Assembly (NCBI GenBank): GCA_049602155.1
Contig: JBMYRH010000027.1
Location: 1 to 64,000 of the forward strand
Length of the DNA stretch: 64,000 nucleotides
Direction: 5' to 3'
Source of the DNA: JBMYRH01 sp049602155
GTDB taxonomy: Bacteria > Myxococcota_A > UBA9042 > PHBI01 > JBMYRH01
How positions within the stretch are numbered: the stretch's first letter is position 1; each line of letters opens with the position of its first letter. Of this stretch, positions 1 to 9,528 are shown piece by piece. The position numbers were made by a program, and so were the translations under genes. Under the pieces are notes generated by a model. It searched no databases. It was not told the DNA's origin and worked only from the letters and a program-made list of their open reading frames with translations.

Positions 1-182
1 CTTCCGAACCAGGGTCGCGAAGCGGCTTTAAATCCTTAGGCCGAATTTTGGACCTTGAAAACAGCACGACGGGAACGGCGTTGACCTCGTCATCATCTCT
101 CTGAAGCCGGCGTTCCGTTGGCTGCTGCAGGAGCCTTCAATGACCTGCCCCCGACGCGTCGTGCCCGGAAGGGCCTATCTGC

Positions 183-325
183 TCAGAGTTCTTCTCTTGG
201 GGGGACTGGGTCGGGTTTTTGGTAGCGATGGCGCTCCTTGACGCCGCGGCGCAGGGTGATGAGGCCGAGCATCATGACCATCATGAAGCTGCTCGGGAGC
301 CCAGGGCTCTGGGGGACGCTGCAGC
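183..325 (-). pseudogene. Orphan C-terminal sorting tail (MYXO-CTERM-like), minus strand
   Basis: The minus strand reads CSVPQSPG, then a hydrophobic stretch (LPSSFMMVMMLGLITL), then RRGVKERHR, and ends at a TGA whose complement lies at 183-185. A Cys followed by a single hydrophobic helix and an Arg-rich end is the layout of MYXO-CTERM-type sorting signals in Myxococcota. Reading back into the body of the protein, an in-frame TAG occurs two codons before the Cys-containing segment, so no intact gene precedes it. It is best explained as the remnant of a deleted or decayed surface protein; chance similarity cannot be excluded. Confidence 0.45.
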
Positions 326-621
326 TTCGCTAATGATCCGGGGGCGGTTTCGTAGGCACGCTTCAGGTGTCTATTTCTCTTAGGGGCGCCGCTGACAGGC
401 GAGAGTACGCGCCGTGCCGCCCGTGCAGGTCACGGGGTGACTCGTATCCAGGAACGCTCGGGGCGCATTCAACATCGCTTGTATGGGCCATAGAGACCAA
501 GGGCAACAAGCACGTCCCCCCTTTGTCAACCGACACGCCGTTGTGATGGTGCTGGACGCGGGAGGGACGACAAGCAAGGCGGATGTTGGGCGCGGAAACA
601 CGTGTCCTGTAACAGCTCGGA

Positions 622-1074
622 TTGTCCCGTCCCCAGGTTGTCCCGCCCCTGGGTCGTTGTAAGTCCCTGAAACGACCACATCGAGTTGTCTCCATCGAGA
701 CCCGTGACCAGGCAAGAGGCGACACTTCTCATAACCCGACGGTCGTCGGTTCTTGTTCGGCCCCCGCTTCGGGCCAACCTCGGGCCGCTGCCCTGTTCGA
801 CTGGCACCCGCCGCCCGAACCGCCTAGATCGGACGCTGAAGTCGCAGGTGACGCGCCGATGACCGCCCTCGTCCTGGGCCCGGTGCCCACGGACACGGGT
901 GCCTCTGAGGGGGGCGGAGGTGCGTCCTCCGGTTCGGGCGGCGGGTGTGCTGGCGCACCGAACGGCCACGCGCCGATGCTGGCCTTGGTCGTCGCCTTAC
1001 TCGCAGCGGTGCACCTCCGACGCCGCTTGAGTGGATGCGCTCGCAACGCATGGAGGTCGGACTACCGGGCCTGA
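622..1074 (+). pseudogene. Frame ending in a MYXO-CTERM-like sorting tail; body unrecognised
   Basis: This 150-codon frame ends with a Gly/Ser-rich linker, GGGCAGAPNGH, a hydrophobic helix (MLALVVALLAAVHL) and an Arg triplet, which is a good match to a MYXO-CTERM-type tail (Cys, helix, basic end). The first 80 or so residues have no signal peptide, no domain and unnatural composition, and no ribosome-binding site stands before the start. The last third (about 880-1074) is probably a genuine protein tail, while the upstream part is likely unrelated DNA. This suggests a truncated surface protein. A small intact gene is less likely. Confidence 0.45.
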
Positions 1075-1241
1075 CGTTCGCCTTATGTGCCATGGCTGGG
1101 TCGCATCGCACCCCAAGCTGGTGCCGTTGAGTTGCGCCTCACAGCGAGTTGTAGCGTGGCCCTCGGGAGCGATGGGCATCCGCACGGTGAGCGTTGTCTT
1201 TCCGCGAAGCGTGTGTCGTTGGCCTCTCGGGTTCGTAATGC

Positions 1242-3404
1242 TCAGAAGCCCTCGGGGAGGGTCATCTCGAGCGCCTGCATGACGAAGGTCCACTTGTCGG
1301 TCGCCTCGTCGATGCGCATCTTGGTGGGCTTGCCTGCGCCGTGTCCGGCTCTGGTCTCGATGCGAATCATCACCGGCGCATCTCCAGCATGGGCGCGCTG
1401 GAGTGCGGCCGCGAATTTGAAGCTGTGGGCCGGTACGACGCGGTCGTCATGATCGCCCGTCGTGATGAGCGTCGCGGGGTAGGAGGTGCCTTCCTTGAGG
1501 TTGTGGAGCGGCGAGTAGGCACGGAGGACCTTGAACATCTCGGGTTCGTCCGGTGAGCCGTAGTCCGACGTCCAGGCCCAGCCGATGGTGAACTTGTGGA
1601 ACCTCAGCATGTCCAACACGCCGACGGCCGGGAGGGCCGCTCCAAAGAGTTGAGGGTTTTGGCAGATGGAGGCGGCCACGAGCAGGCCGCCATTGCTCCC
1701 GCCGCCGATGGCGAGTTTGCTGGGCTGTGTGTAGCCCTCGCTGACCAGCCAGCGCCCGGCGGCCGCGAAATCGTCGAAGACGTTCTGCTTGTTGGCCAGT
1801 CGGCCGGCGTCGTGCCAGGCGGCCCCGTATTCGCCTCCGCCTCGTAGGTTCGCGATGGCCAGCACGCCCCCCATCTCCAACCACACTCTGTTTACGGTCG
1901 AGTAGTAGGGGGTCAGCGATATCTTGAAGCCGCCGTATCCGTAGAGATACGTCGGATGTGAGCCATCGAGTTTGATACCCTTCTTGTGCGTCAAAAAGAC
2001 GGGGATCTTGGTGCCATCGGCGGAGGGGACAAAGACCTGGCTGACCTCATAATCGGAGGCGTTCATGGAGGTGCCCGCGGGGCGCAAGACCGAGCTGGCC
2101 CCCGTGGTTACATCGAAGCGATAGATCGTCCCGGGGGTGGTGAATGAGGTGAAGCTGTAGAACGTCTCTGTGTGGCTCTGCTTACCTCCAAAGCCACGGG
2201 CGGTCCCAAGGGCCGGCAGCGTCACCTCGGACAGCGCTTTGCCCTCGAGATCATAGATGCGGACGGCTGTGTGAGCGTCTTTGAGGCTGCTGGCGATGAG
2301 TCGGTCATTGGCCAGCATCGAGACACCTCGAAGGGTCTCGCGGGACTCCGGGATCACCTCTCTCCAGTGCTCCTTTGCAGGGCGCTCGATGTCGATGGCG
2401 ATGAGCCGGCTGCGCGGGGCGCTGTGGTCGGTGACGATGTACCAAGTGGTGCCTTTGCTGCCGATGACCGAGTACTGAGCGTCGAAGTCTGTGAGCAGGT
2501 CCTGGACCCCGGCCTCTTTGCGGGTCAGATCGATGTAGTACAGGCGGTTCTTTCGCTCGGTGCCGACCCAGTTGTAGATGAGCAGATAGCGGCCGTCGTC
2601 GGTGAGGGATGCGCTGAACGCCCACTCCTTCTTGTCGGGGCGCTCATGGACGAGGACGTCCTCTGTCTGCTCGGTCCCGAGCCGGTGGTAGTAGAGCTTC
2701 TGATGATAGTTCACCGCCTGGAGGTCTCCCTCCTTGCCGGAGGCTGGATATCGGCTGTACCAGAACCCCTCACCTTGGGCGTCCCAGGTCGCTCCGGAGA
2801 ATTTCACCCTGCGCAGCTCATCGGGGAGCACGCGCCCGGTCTCGGTGTCGACGACGCGGAAGGTCTTCCAATCCGAGCCGCCATCGCTGGTGGCGTAGGC
2901 CACGAGCTTTCCATCTCGACTGGGCCACGTCCCTGAGAGGGCGACTGTCCCGTCCTCTGAGAAGGTGTTGGGGTCGAGGAGGACGCGCCCCTCTCCAGCC
3001 GGGTCGACGCCTGTCATGTAGACGCTCTGGGCTTGCAACCCTGTGTTGTAGGACCAGAAGTAGTGCGCTCCGTGCTTGGAGGGCGTCGTGTAGCGGGGGT
3101 AGTCCCATAGGGCCGTGAGGCGCTGACGGATGCGCTCCCGATAGGGCGACTGGGAGAGGTGCGCCTCTGTGACCGCGTTCTCGGCTTCGATCCATGCCCT
3201 GAGCTCAGGCTCGTCGGAGCTCTCCTCCATCCAGCGGTACGGATCCGCGACCTCGACCCCGTGCAGGGTCTCGACGACGTCTCCTCGCCGCGCATCCGGG
3301 TAGGTCGGCGAGGTGAGCTTGGGTGATGTAGTCGCGCAGGCCGCCAGCAAGCTGGCCGCGGTGAGCGCGCAGAGAAAGAGTCGGGGACGTGTGTGACTGT
3401 TCAT
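1242..3404 (-). CDS. Prolyl oligopeptidase family lipoprotein (S9A)
   Basis: A 720-residue serine peptidase of the prolyl oligopeptidase family, which cleaves short peptides after proline. The N-terminus is a lipoprotein signal with lipobox LAAC (Cys23), so the enzyme is probably anchored in the cell envelope. The usual family order is visible: an N-terminal segment (VADPYRWME), a seven-bladed propeller in the middle, and a C-terminal alpha/beta-hydrolase domain. The catalytic triad is intact: nucleophile Ser570 in GGGSNGGLL, Asp653/654 in the GDHDDRV loop and His688 in RAGHGAGKPT. Length is normal for the family (about 700 plus the leader). It lies 147 bp from the monooxygenase gene on the same strand, with no sign of coupling. 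Family assignment is firm; the physiological substrate is unknown. Confidence 0.95.
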   Translation of the reverse strand: MNSHTRPRLFLCALTAASLLAACATTSPKLTSPTYPDARRGDVVETLHGVEVADPYRWMEESSDEPELRAWIEAENAVTEAHLSQSPYRERIRQRLTALWDYPRYTTPSKHGAHYFWSYNTGLQAQSVYMTGVDPAGEGRVLLDPNTFSEDGTVALSGTWPSRDGKLVAYATSDGGSDWKTFRVVDTETGRVLPDELRRVKFSGATWDAQGEGFWYSRYPASGKEGDLQAVNYHQKLYYHRLGTEQTEDVLVHERPDKKEWAFSASLTDDGRYLLIYNWVGTERKNRLYYIDLTRKEAGVQDLLTDFDAQYSVIGSKGTTWYIVTDHSAPRSRLIAIDIERPAKEHWREVIPESRETLRGVSMLANDRLIASSLKDAHTAVRIYDLEGKALSEVTLPALGTARGFGGKQSHTETFYSFTSFTTPGTIYRFDVTTGASSVLRPAGTSMNASDYEVSQVFVPSADGTKIPVFLTHKKGIKLDGSHPTYLYGYGGFKISLTPYYSTVNRVWLEMGGVLAIANLRGGGEYGAAWHDAGRLANKQNVFDDFAAAGRWLVSEGYTQPSKLAIGGGSNGGLLVAASICQNPQLFGAALPAVGVLDMLRFHKFTIGWAWTSDYGSPDEPEMFKVLRAYSPLHNLKEGTSYPATLITTGDHDDRVVPAHSFKFAAALQRAHAGDAPVMIRIETRAGHGAGKPTKMRIDEATDKWTFVMQALEMTLPEGF

Positions 3405-3551
3405 ACCCGCCTATCTACCCGTTGCGGCACCGGTTGGAAAGACCTCACGACAGAGTCCCCTCACTGGGCACAGCAGGCCGCGCAGGTTGCCGGGCGGCGA
3501 AGGGCGCATTTACCCCCCGGCCGAGAGAGCCGGTCACAGCGTCAGCGTCGA

Positions 3552-5012
3552 CTACTCAAAGCGCATGACCCCATCATCGACGGGGGCGACCGCCAGCTGC
3601 TGGCGGTCCGAGGCCAGGTCTTGCGGGTTGCGCCACGGGTAGGCCTCGCCTTGCCTGGGTAGCATCGAGAAGGCGCGCTTGAGGTAGCCAGGGCTGAAGC
3701 CCTCGATGAACGGCTTGGCCACCATCTCGCGCTCTGCCGGGCCCAGCGTCGGCGTGCAGCGACTCGCACCACGCTCTCGCATGTGGTTGAGCAACCTGCA
3801 CACGTACGCTGCGATGAGGTCTGCCCTGAGCGTCCACGAGGCGTTGACGTACCCGAAGACCGTGGCGAGGTTAGGGATCCCGGAGAAGCAGACGCCCTTG
3901 TAGGTAAAGGTCTGACTGAAGTCGATCGCCTTCCCATCGACCTCGAAGTCGATCTCACCAAGGACCACCAGCTTAAGCCCGGTCGCGGTCACGACCACAT
4001 CCGCGGGGACCTCTCGCCCATCTGTGAGCCCGACCCCTTGCGCCGTGAAGTGACTCACCTCGCCGGTCACGATCGAGGCATTACCCGCGCGTATGGCAGC
4101 GTAGAAGTCGCCATCCGGAGAGAGACACAGTCGCTCATCCCATGGGTCGTATGCGGGGGTGAGGTGTGTCTCTAGGTCGAAGTCAGGTCCGAGCGCCTTC
4201 CTTGCGCGGCGAAGGAGCCAGCGGCGGACCAGGTGCGGTCGAATGCGCGTCTGTTTGTAGGCCCACTGCTGCATCTTGATGTTCTTCGCGCGCGCTAATC
4301 GGTAGGCCAGCATCTCGGGCAACACGGCGCGCAAGAGGTTGGCCAGGTGGTCCTTCGCTGGCCAGTTGAGGATGTAGCTCGGAGAGCGCTGCACCATCGT
4401 CACATGCCCTGCGTCAGGCGCCATGGCGGGGAGGAGCGTCACCGCTGTGGCGCCTGAGCCGACGATGACGACCCGCTGCCCTGTGTAGTCGAGGTCCTCG
4501 GGCCAGGCCTGCGGGTGGATGACGGGGCCATCGAAGCGCTCACGCCCCGCGAACTCCGGCGTATGTCCGCCCTTGTAGGAGTAGTAGCCCGCGCACATCA
4601 TCAAGAACTGGCATGTCCAGCGCTCGCGCGCGTCTCCGTGGGCGACCTCGAGGGTCCACATCCCCTCTGCGGTCGACCACGACGCGCGCAGGACGCGACG
4701 GTTAAAGCGGATCTTGTCCGTGATGCCATGCTCGCCCGCCGTCTCCTGAAGGTAGCTCAGGATAGACGCCCCGTCTGAGATGGCGCGGCGCTCAGTCCAG
4801 GGTTTAAAGCCATAGCCCATGGTGTGCATGTCGCTGTCCGAGCGGATGCCTGGGTAACGGAAGAGGTCCCACGTCCCGCCGAGCTGCTCACGGCCCTCGA
4901 GGATGAGGTAGCTGCGGTCCGGGCACTCCGTCTGCAGGTGATAGGCCGCCCCGATACCGCTCAGGCCTGCTCCCACGATGAGCACGTCGACATGCTGCTG
5001 GTTGATGACCAC
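3552..5012 (-). CDS. FAD-dependent Baeyer-Villiger-type monooxygenase
   Basis: A 486-residue flavoprotein monooxygenase expected to use NADPH and O2 to insert oxygen into a ketone or hydroxylate a lipophilic substrate. Visible are an N-terminal FAD-binding Rossmann motif (GAGLSG, residues 14-19), GGTWDLFRYPGIRSD (the conserved GGTW...RYPG region), the Baeyer-Villiger fingerprint F-x-G-x3-H-x3-WP at 160-171 and a second, NADPH-binding motif GSGATA at 185-190. The start is GTG, chosen because AAGAGGAG stands just upstream. A divergent MFS transporter gene begins 377 bp away, which could export the product, but that is only a positional hint. Substrate cannot be predicted. Confidence 0.92.
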   Translation of the reverse strand: MVINQQHVDVLIVGAGLSGIGAAYHLQTECPDRSYLILEGREQLGGTWDLFRYPGIRSDSDMHTMGYGFKPWTERRAISDGASILSYLQETAGEHGITDKIRFNRRVLRASWSTAEGMWTLEVAHGDARERWTCQFLMMCAGYYSYKGGHTPEFAGRERFDGPVIHPQAWPEDLDYTGQRVVIVGSGATAVTLLPAMAPDAGHVTMVQRSPSYILNWPAKDHLANLLRAVLPEMLAYRLARAKNIKMQQWAYKQTRIRPHLVRRWLLRRARKALGPDFDLETHLTPAYDPWDERLCLSPDGDFYAAIRAGNASIVTGEVSHFTAQGVGLTDGREVPADVVVTATGLKLVVLGEIDFEVDGKAIDFSQTFTYKGVCFSGIPNLATVFGYVNASWTLRADLIAAYVCRLLNHMRERGASRCTPTLGPAEREMVAKPFIEGFSPGYLKRAFSMLPRQGEAYPWRNPQDLASDRQQLAVAPVDDGVMRFE

Positions 5013-5389
5013 GCTCCTCTTTGACGTCAGCGGCGCCCATTACACGCTACGTCGCCCTCTGCGACAAACCAAAGCTTGTGCGTCGACGTCTCACTCACCT
5101 CGCAGAGGCTTGCAACGAGCCCGGCTCCCCGAAGAGCCTGACCTCGGGCCATACCATTCAGCTCGCGCAGAGCGGCACGAAGGGGCTCCACGCCGCCTTA
5201 GCAGGGACAGAGTTCGGGTGCGTGCCTACCTCTCGCGACCACCCTGCACGGGCCTCGAACGCATCGCGCCACACCCTGTGCAGTGGTAGAGTCACGTTAC
5301 GCTTGGTAGGTGCTTATCGCGTCGCTGTCTGGGCGCCAGGGTTCCTGCCTCAAGGGTTGTTTTTCCGAGGGGTTCACCGAGGACACACA
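5013..5389. other. Divergent intergenic region between monooxygenase and MFS genes
   Basis: An open frame continuous with the MFS gene runs through most of this stretch, but its translation has no hydrophobic or conserved character, so it is treated as non-coding. It should hold the promoters for both neighbours. No operator or riboswitch was recognised. Confidence 0.5.
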
Positions 5390-6589
5390 GTGATTCGCCC
5401 GTTTTACCTGTACGCCATCCTGAGGAACCTGCGCTTCTTCGAGGCCTTCTTCGTCCTCTTCCTCTTGTTGGACTTGGAGCTGTCTTACACGCTGATCGGG
5501 GTGGTCCTCGCCTACGAGAAGCTCCTGATGGGCCTCTGTGAGGTCCCGCTGGCCGTCATTGCAGACCGCTTGGGTCGCCGCCGTGCGCTGATGACGAGCT
5601 TCGCGCTCGCCTCGGTGGCCTTCGCGATCTTTGGGCTCAGCGCCGAGTCGAGCGCGGCGACGGCGCTGGTCTTTGTGGGGCAAACCATCTACGGCGTCGG
5701 CGAGTCCCTGAGGACCGGGACCCATAAGGCCATCGTCTTGGATTGGCTCTCGAGCCAGGGCTTGAGTCATCGCCGCGTCGAGGTGCTGGGGAAGATGCGC
5801 TTCTTCTCCAAGACCTCGGCGGGGGTGGCGGCGCTCGTCGCGGGGCTCTTGGTCTGGTCCACTGGTCAGGTGTCGGCGCTCTTCTGGGCTGCCATCGTCC
5901 CGACCCTGATGGGCGTCTTGCTCCTGTCGCGATATCCGGCGACAGCCGAAGGTGAGCTTGAGCGCGCCCGCAAAGGGGAGGGTAGGGAAGGGGCGCCCCC
6001 GTTAAGAGAGGCCCTCAGCAGGGGAGGCGTCTGGGCGCTCATCGTGCCCTCGTTGCTCTTCGAGAGCCAGATCAAGCTCGCCATCGCCTATCTACAGCCC
6101 GCGCTCGCTGAGGGCAGCACGGCGCTTGGACTCGAGGTCCTCGGCGGGTTGGGTGCCTTGGTGGTCGGAGGCTATATGGCCCTGAGCGGGGCCCTCGCCG
6201 GGAGCGCGTCGCTTATCTCTACTCGCATACTTACAATGTTCGGTGGGGCCCCAAAGGCGCTGCTGAACCTCCACCTCGCGGCGGCGGTCGTCGTCACCAT
6301 CGCGTGTGTGGGCTTTTACGCCGAGCAGGCCTGGCTGGGGCTCGTGTTGATGGCAGGGTTGGCGGCGCTCCAGAATGCCCGGCGGCCTATCTTCGTGACA
6401 GCTATCGACGACGAGATGGCCCCTCATTACCGCGCAACCACCCTGTCCGTTGAGAGTCAGGGGAGGAGCTGGCTCTACGCGGGGACATCCATCGCCGTCG
6501 GGTGGGCTGCAGATACCTGGAGCCTCGCGGGGGCCTTTGCGCTGATGGCGCTGCTGCTCTGGGGAGCGGTCTTGACGGGGCGCCGCTGA
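5390..6589 (+). CDS. MFS transporter
   Basis: An inner-membrane major facilitator superfamily transporter of about 399 residues. I place the start at GTG 5390 because the protein then begins IRPFYLYAILRNLRFFEAFF, a natural MFS N-terminus entering the first membrane helix, and GAGG lies upstream; the frame continues back to 5021 but that extension looks non-coding. The loop between helices 2 and 3 carries GVIADRLGRR-like ADRLGRRRALM, the MFS signature motif A. Roughly twelve hydrophobic segments follow, split by a charged central loop near residues 185-210 (EGELERARKGEGREGA). Substrate is unknown; drug/metabolite export is possible. It ends shortly before a convergent lipoprotein gene. Confidence 0.9.
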   Translation: MIRPFYLYAILRNLRFFEAFFVLFLLLDLELSYTLIGVVLAYEKLLMGLCEVPLAVIADRLGRRRALMTSFALASVAFAIFGLSAESSAATALVFVGQTIYGVGESLRTGTHKAIVLDWLSSQGLSHRRVEVLGKMRFFSKTSAGVAALVAGLLVWSTGQVSALFWAAIVPTLMGVLLLSRYPATAEGELERARKGEGREGAPPLREALSRGGVWALIVPSLLFESQIKLAIAYLQPALAEGSTALGLEVLGGLGALVVGGYMALSGALAGSASLISTRILTMFGGAPKALLNLHLAAAVVVTIACVGFYAEQAWLGLVLMAGLAALQNARRPIFVTAIDDEMAPHYRATTLSVESQGRSWLYAGTSIAVGWAADTWSLAGAFALMALLLWGAVLTGRR

Positions 6590-6725
6590 GCACACTCAGC
6601 CCTGTAAGCGCTCTCCAACTACAGTCTCGCTAGGCAATGCGAGTTCGTGCGGCTTGTGCGGTCTGAGAGGCCGCGCCATTGCTCCAACCAGGTTGAACGT
6701 CGCTCCGTCCCCGTGCGCACCAGGC

Positions 6726-9089
6726 TCAGAGAAGCGGGCCTATGTCCAAGGTCTGTCCGTCCCGCTGGATCCGTGAGCCGTCACCGCTGGTGACGATATC
6801 CTGCGCAGGCGAGAACGCCAGATGGAGCGCGGGGGCATCGGGCCAAGACTGAACCGTCGAGACCTTCAGGGTCAGGGTCACCGAGGCGCCATCGTCGACG
6901 CGGGTCAACTCCTCCTCGAGCGTGCCGAACATGATCCGGTTGTCGACCACTGTCCCCTCGATCAAAGCGCCATCCTCTACCTGAAGGTGCACGGCGCTCA
7001 CCATCGACGCGAGCCCCGCGCCGCCGTCCGTGAAGTGGCCAATCGGCTGCTGAGGACCGGCGAAGAAGTAGAGGCGCTCGATGATGGTGTCGAGACCGTC
7101 TGCGCCAGCATCGGTGATGTCGAAGGCCGCCACATCGACCTGCTCCCAACAGAGCGCCAATGCCTCAGGTGCATCGAAGTCGGGGGTAGGGGTCACTGTC
7201 GTATCCGCAGCGACGTCGGCTGCCAAATCCACCGATTGTGTGTAGGCCAAGAACATGTCCTCTCCTGGGAGGGGGCCGTCAGATTCAGCCCCGAAGATGA
7301 CGTAGGCCGTGTTGGTGTGTGGCGACAGCCCCACGCGCTCCACGTTGTGCCCCCATTGCGTCCCGATATTCCCAGGGATGCGAGCGACCGGGATCGGCGC
7401 GGACCATGCCCCTCCGCTGTTGTGGACGTACTCTAAGAGCAAGCCCTGCTCCCCACCGCCCGGCACATCTTCTTTCACCCAAACGACGTGCGCCGAGCCG
7501 TTCTCAGCGACCGCCAAGCTCGGGAGGTGCTCATTAACGTCCGTCGAGGCCTCGATGGCGACCGGCTCTGACCAAGTGCCCGCTACATTGTGGGTGTAGT
7601 AGATCAAGGCGTCGTGACCATCAAAGGCCACATGGAGATTCTCCTCTGCGTCCAGCGCCATGCTCGGTGCGGTGGCGCCTGAGGCAATCGACTCGATCTT
7701 GGTGGGGTAGGACCACTGCGATTCACCCTTGTTCTTCTGGGTGTGGAAGATGTGCTGCTTGGTCTCGCCCAAGGTGTAGAGGCCGATCACGAAGTGCAGG
7801 TCGTCACCCTGGGTCATCGCGGTCCAGAAGGCGTCGAACTTGTCGTTATACAGGCAGGTCTCCCCACCACAGGTAGAGGCCGCGTGACCACAGGCCGAGC
7901 CGTCAGATGGGCAGTAGCCAGCGCTCTGTGAGCAGATCCCGCCTGTGCACTCCGAGCTCTCCAAGCAGGCGCTGCCCTCATCTTCCCCGTTTTGGCAGAC
8001 GCCTTCAGCGAGCAGCTCCTCGGGGAGCACTGGTTGGTTGAGGAGCTTGAGGTAGACGTTGGAGCCCGGGATGGCTTGCTGACCGCTGTCAGACTCGAGG
8101 AAGTAGCGCACTTTGTAGTTGGTGCCGACCTCGATGCGCTGCTCGTGAGAGTGCGCATCAAGGTTGCCGTTAAACCCGCCAACGGGGTTGTTGGAGACGT
8201 GGCCATACCAATCGGAAGCGGTGCGCCCCGCGGCGTGGGCGTAGGCCAAACGGTCGGTGGCGACGATAGGGTAGACCAACGGCCCCTCGAAGGTGCGGCG
8301 CCAGTTCGCCAGCGCAGCACCTTGGTTGGTCGCGTAGGCCCCACTGGGGGTGCCTTCGATCGCTTGCCCAGCCCATGCGATGTGCAGGTAGCCGAGCGCA
8401 TCCATACGCAGGCTTGGCATGTAGGTGGCGCCACCGAGTCCGTACCGGACGATTGACCATTGGACCGTGGGATCTCCGCCGGAGAGCGCACAATCCACGC
8501 CGTAACTGCCTGGCTCGCAATGGCAGGTGTACGAGCGGAGATGGTTCTCACAGGTCGCCCCGTTTGCGCAGGGGGACGACGCACAATAGTCAGTGAGGCT
8601 CGGGGGGGTGACGTCAGGCTTGGGCGCCTCCGAAGGCGTGCACCAGAATGCCTCGTCGCTCGTGTCCGCTTCGGTGCTCGTGTCCGCTTCGGTGCTCGTG
8701 TCTGCCTCGTCGCTCGTGTCCGCTTCGGTGCTTGTGTCCGCCTCGTCGCTCGTGTCCGCTTCGGTGCTTGTGTCCGCCTCGGTGCTCGTGTCCGTCTCGG
8801 TGCTCGTGTCCGCCTCGGTGCCTGCGTCCGCCTCGGTGCTCGTGTCTGCCTCGTCGCTCGTGTCCGCTCCAGCGCTTGTGTCTGCCTCGGTGCTTGCGCC
8901 CGAGTCAGTCTCCGCGACGGTGTCCATCACTGTGACGGTGTCTGGTGCTGAACTCGAGTCGATGGGCGTGGTCGAGTCCGAGGTCGCGCTCGCAGGAGGT
9001 GAGGGCTCAGTTGGTCCACACCCAACGACGAAGGCCGTGATGAGGAAGGTTGTCGCAAGGTTCCGCACGGTCACTCTCCCCTGGTCCAT
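6726..9089 (-). CDS. Large EGF-containing lipoprotein with acidic repeat linker
   Basis: A 787-residue predicted surface or periplasmic lipoprotein. The start at 9089 is chosen over the longer frame because it gives a classical signal peptide with lipobox VVGC (Cys24) and an AGAGG ribosome-binding site 8 nt upstream. After the Cys comes a low-complexity acidic linker of about 120 residues built from TSTEAD/TSDEAD hexads. Next is an EGF-like module (CASSPCANGATCENH... CHCEPGSYG). The bulk of the protein consists of beta-rich repeats with spaced W/H motifs (LHIAW, LHFVIG, LHVAFDG, AHVVW) resembling BNR/sialidase-type propeller blades, plus a second Cys-rich patch (CQNGEDEGSACLESSECTGG). No catalytic residues are recognisable; a binding role is plausible but unproven. 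Confidence 0.88.
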   Translation of the reverse strand: MDQGRVTVRNLATTFLITAFVVGCGPTEPSPPASATSDSTTPIDSSSAPDTVTVMDTVAETDSGASTEADTSAGADTSDEADTSTEADAGTEADTSTETDTSTEADTSTEADTSDEADTSTEADTSDEADTSTEADTSTEADTSDEAFWCTPSEAPKPDVTPPSLTDYCASSPCANGATCENHLRSYTCHCEPGSYGVDCALSGGDPTVQWSIVRYGLGGATYMPSLRMDALGYLHIAWAGQAIEGTPSGAYATNQGAALANWRRTFEGPLVYPIVATDRLAYAHAAGRTASDWYGHVSNNPVGGFNGNLDAHSHEQRIEVGTNYKVRYFLESDSGQQAIPGSNVYLKLLNQPVLPEELLAEGVCQNGEDEGSACLESSECTGGICSQSAGYCPSDGSACGHAASTCGGETCLYNDKFDAFWTAMTQGDDLHFVIGLYTLGETKQHIFHTQKNKGESQWSYPTKIESIASGATAPSMALDAEENLHVAFDGHDALIYYTHNVAGTWSEPVAIEASTDVNEHLPSLAVAENGSAHVVWVKEDVPGGGEQGLLLEYVHNSGGAWSAPIPVARIPGNIGTQWGHNVERVGLSPHTNTAYVIFGAESDGPLPGEDMFLAYTQSVDLAADVAADTTVTPTPDFDAPEALALCWEQVDVAAFDITDAGADGLDTIIERLYFFAGPQQPIGHFTDGGAGLASMVSAVHLQVEDGALIEGTVVDNRIMFGTLEEELTRVDDGASVTLTLKVSTVQSWPDAPALHLAFSPAQDIVTSGDGSRIQRDGQTLDIGPLL
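8655..8898 (-). repeat. 18-bp tandem coding repeat (TSTEAD/TSDEAD linker)
   Basis: About 13 imperfect copies of an 18-bp unit, gtgctcgtgtccgcttcg on the plus strand, encode the acidic hexads TSTEAD or TSDEAD on the minus strand, directly behind the lipobox of the EGF-containing lipoprotein. Copy number is likely to vary between strains by replication slippage. Confidence 0.9.
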
Positions 9090-9528
9090 GACTGAGACCT
9101 CTCTAATACGGACGAAATCGACAAGGGTCAAAAGCGCAGGTGAGTCTGGAGCTTGGCCCACCCTCCCATCGGCCGGTGCATGCGCGTGAATTACGCCCCG
9201 ATGAGGGCCGGCAAGGCTTCGCGGAGCGGTCTTGACGAGGCGGCGCGGAGCGCCCATCTCCCCGCTTTGAGCGTTGAAACGATCACATGACTTGTGGGGT
9301 GTCGAGGGCAGCCCGATTGCCTCATGCTGCTTGGTGAGGTGACTGGCCTGGAGCTTCGTCTCATCCGGAGGATGTGGTGCTGCGTGGCTGTCTGGTATTG
9401 GCAGCGAAAGCATGGAGTGCTTCCATCGCGGCTCGGGTGGCGCGACGAAGTTGACAGTCCGCATGACGCTTTAGACGGAGAGCTTTGAACGTTGTATCTC
9501 CTCTTTTGAATCGAAACCCTCAATAAAA
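9090..9528. other. Divergent intergenic region, no gene seen
   Basis: About 440 bp between two outward-pointing lipoprotein genes. Frames present on the minus strand continue the EGF lipoprotein frame upstream of its signal peptide and look non-coding. No operator, RNA element or clear sigma-70 promoter was recognised. Confidence 0.5.

Larger units (their letters stand above)
1..1241. other. Gene-poor region with two orphan sorting tails
   Basis: No complete gene is recognisable here. The open frames overlap on both strands, are Arg/Pro-rich and lack domain signatures. Two short stretches do look protein-coding, both C-terminal membrane-anchor tails, and they are listed separately (183-325 minus, about 880-1074 plus). 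The rest is probably intergenic or decayed coding DNA. Confidence 0.5.

Noticed and set aside
2172..2936. Long open frame (254 codons) on the plus strand inside the prolyl oligopeptidase gene
   Set aside because: It is antisense to a gene with an intact catalytic triad, and its translation has no signal peptide or domain. High GC often leaves such frames open.
8655..8898. Regular spacing of short repeats considered as a CRISPR array
   Set aside because: The repeats are contiguous 18-bp units in frame with a protein, with no unique spacers and no cas genes.
8593..9189. Plus-strand frames of SVLVSASS-type or RCSCPLRC-type repeats
   Set aside because: They are the reverse reading of the acidic linker repeat of the minus-strand lipoprotein, whose signal peptide and EGF module prove the coding strand.
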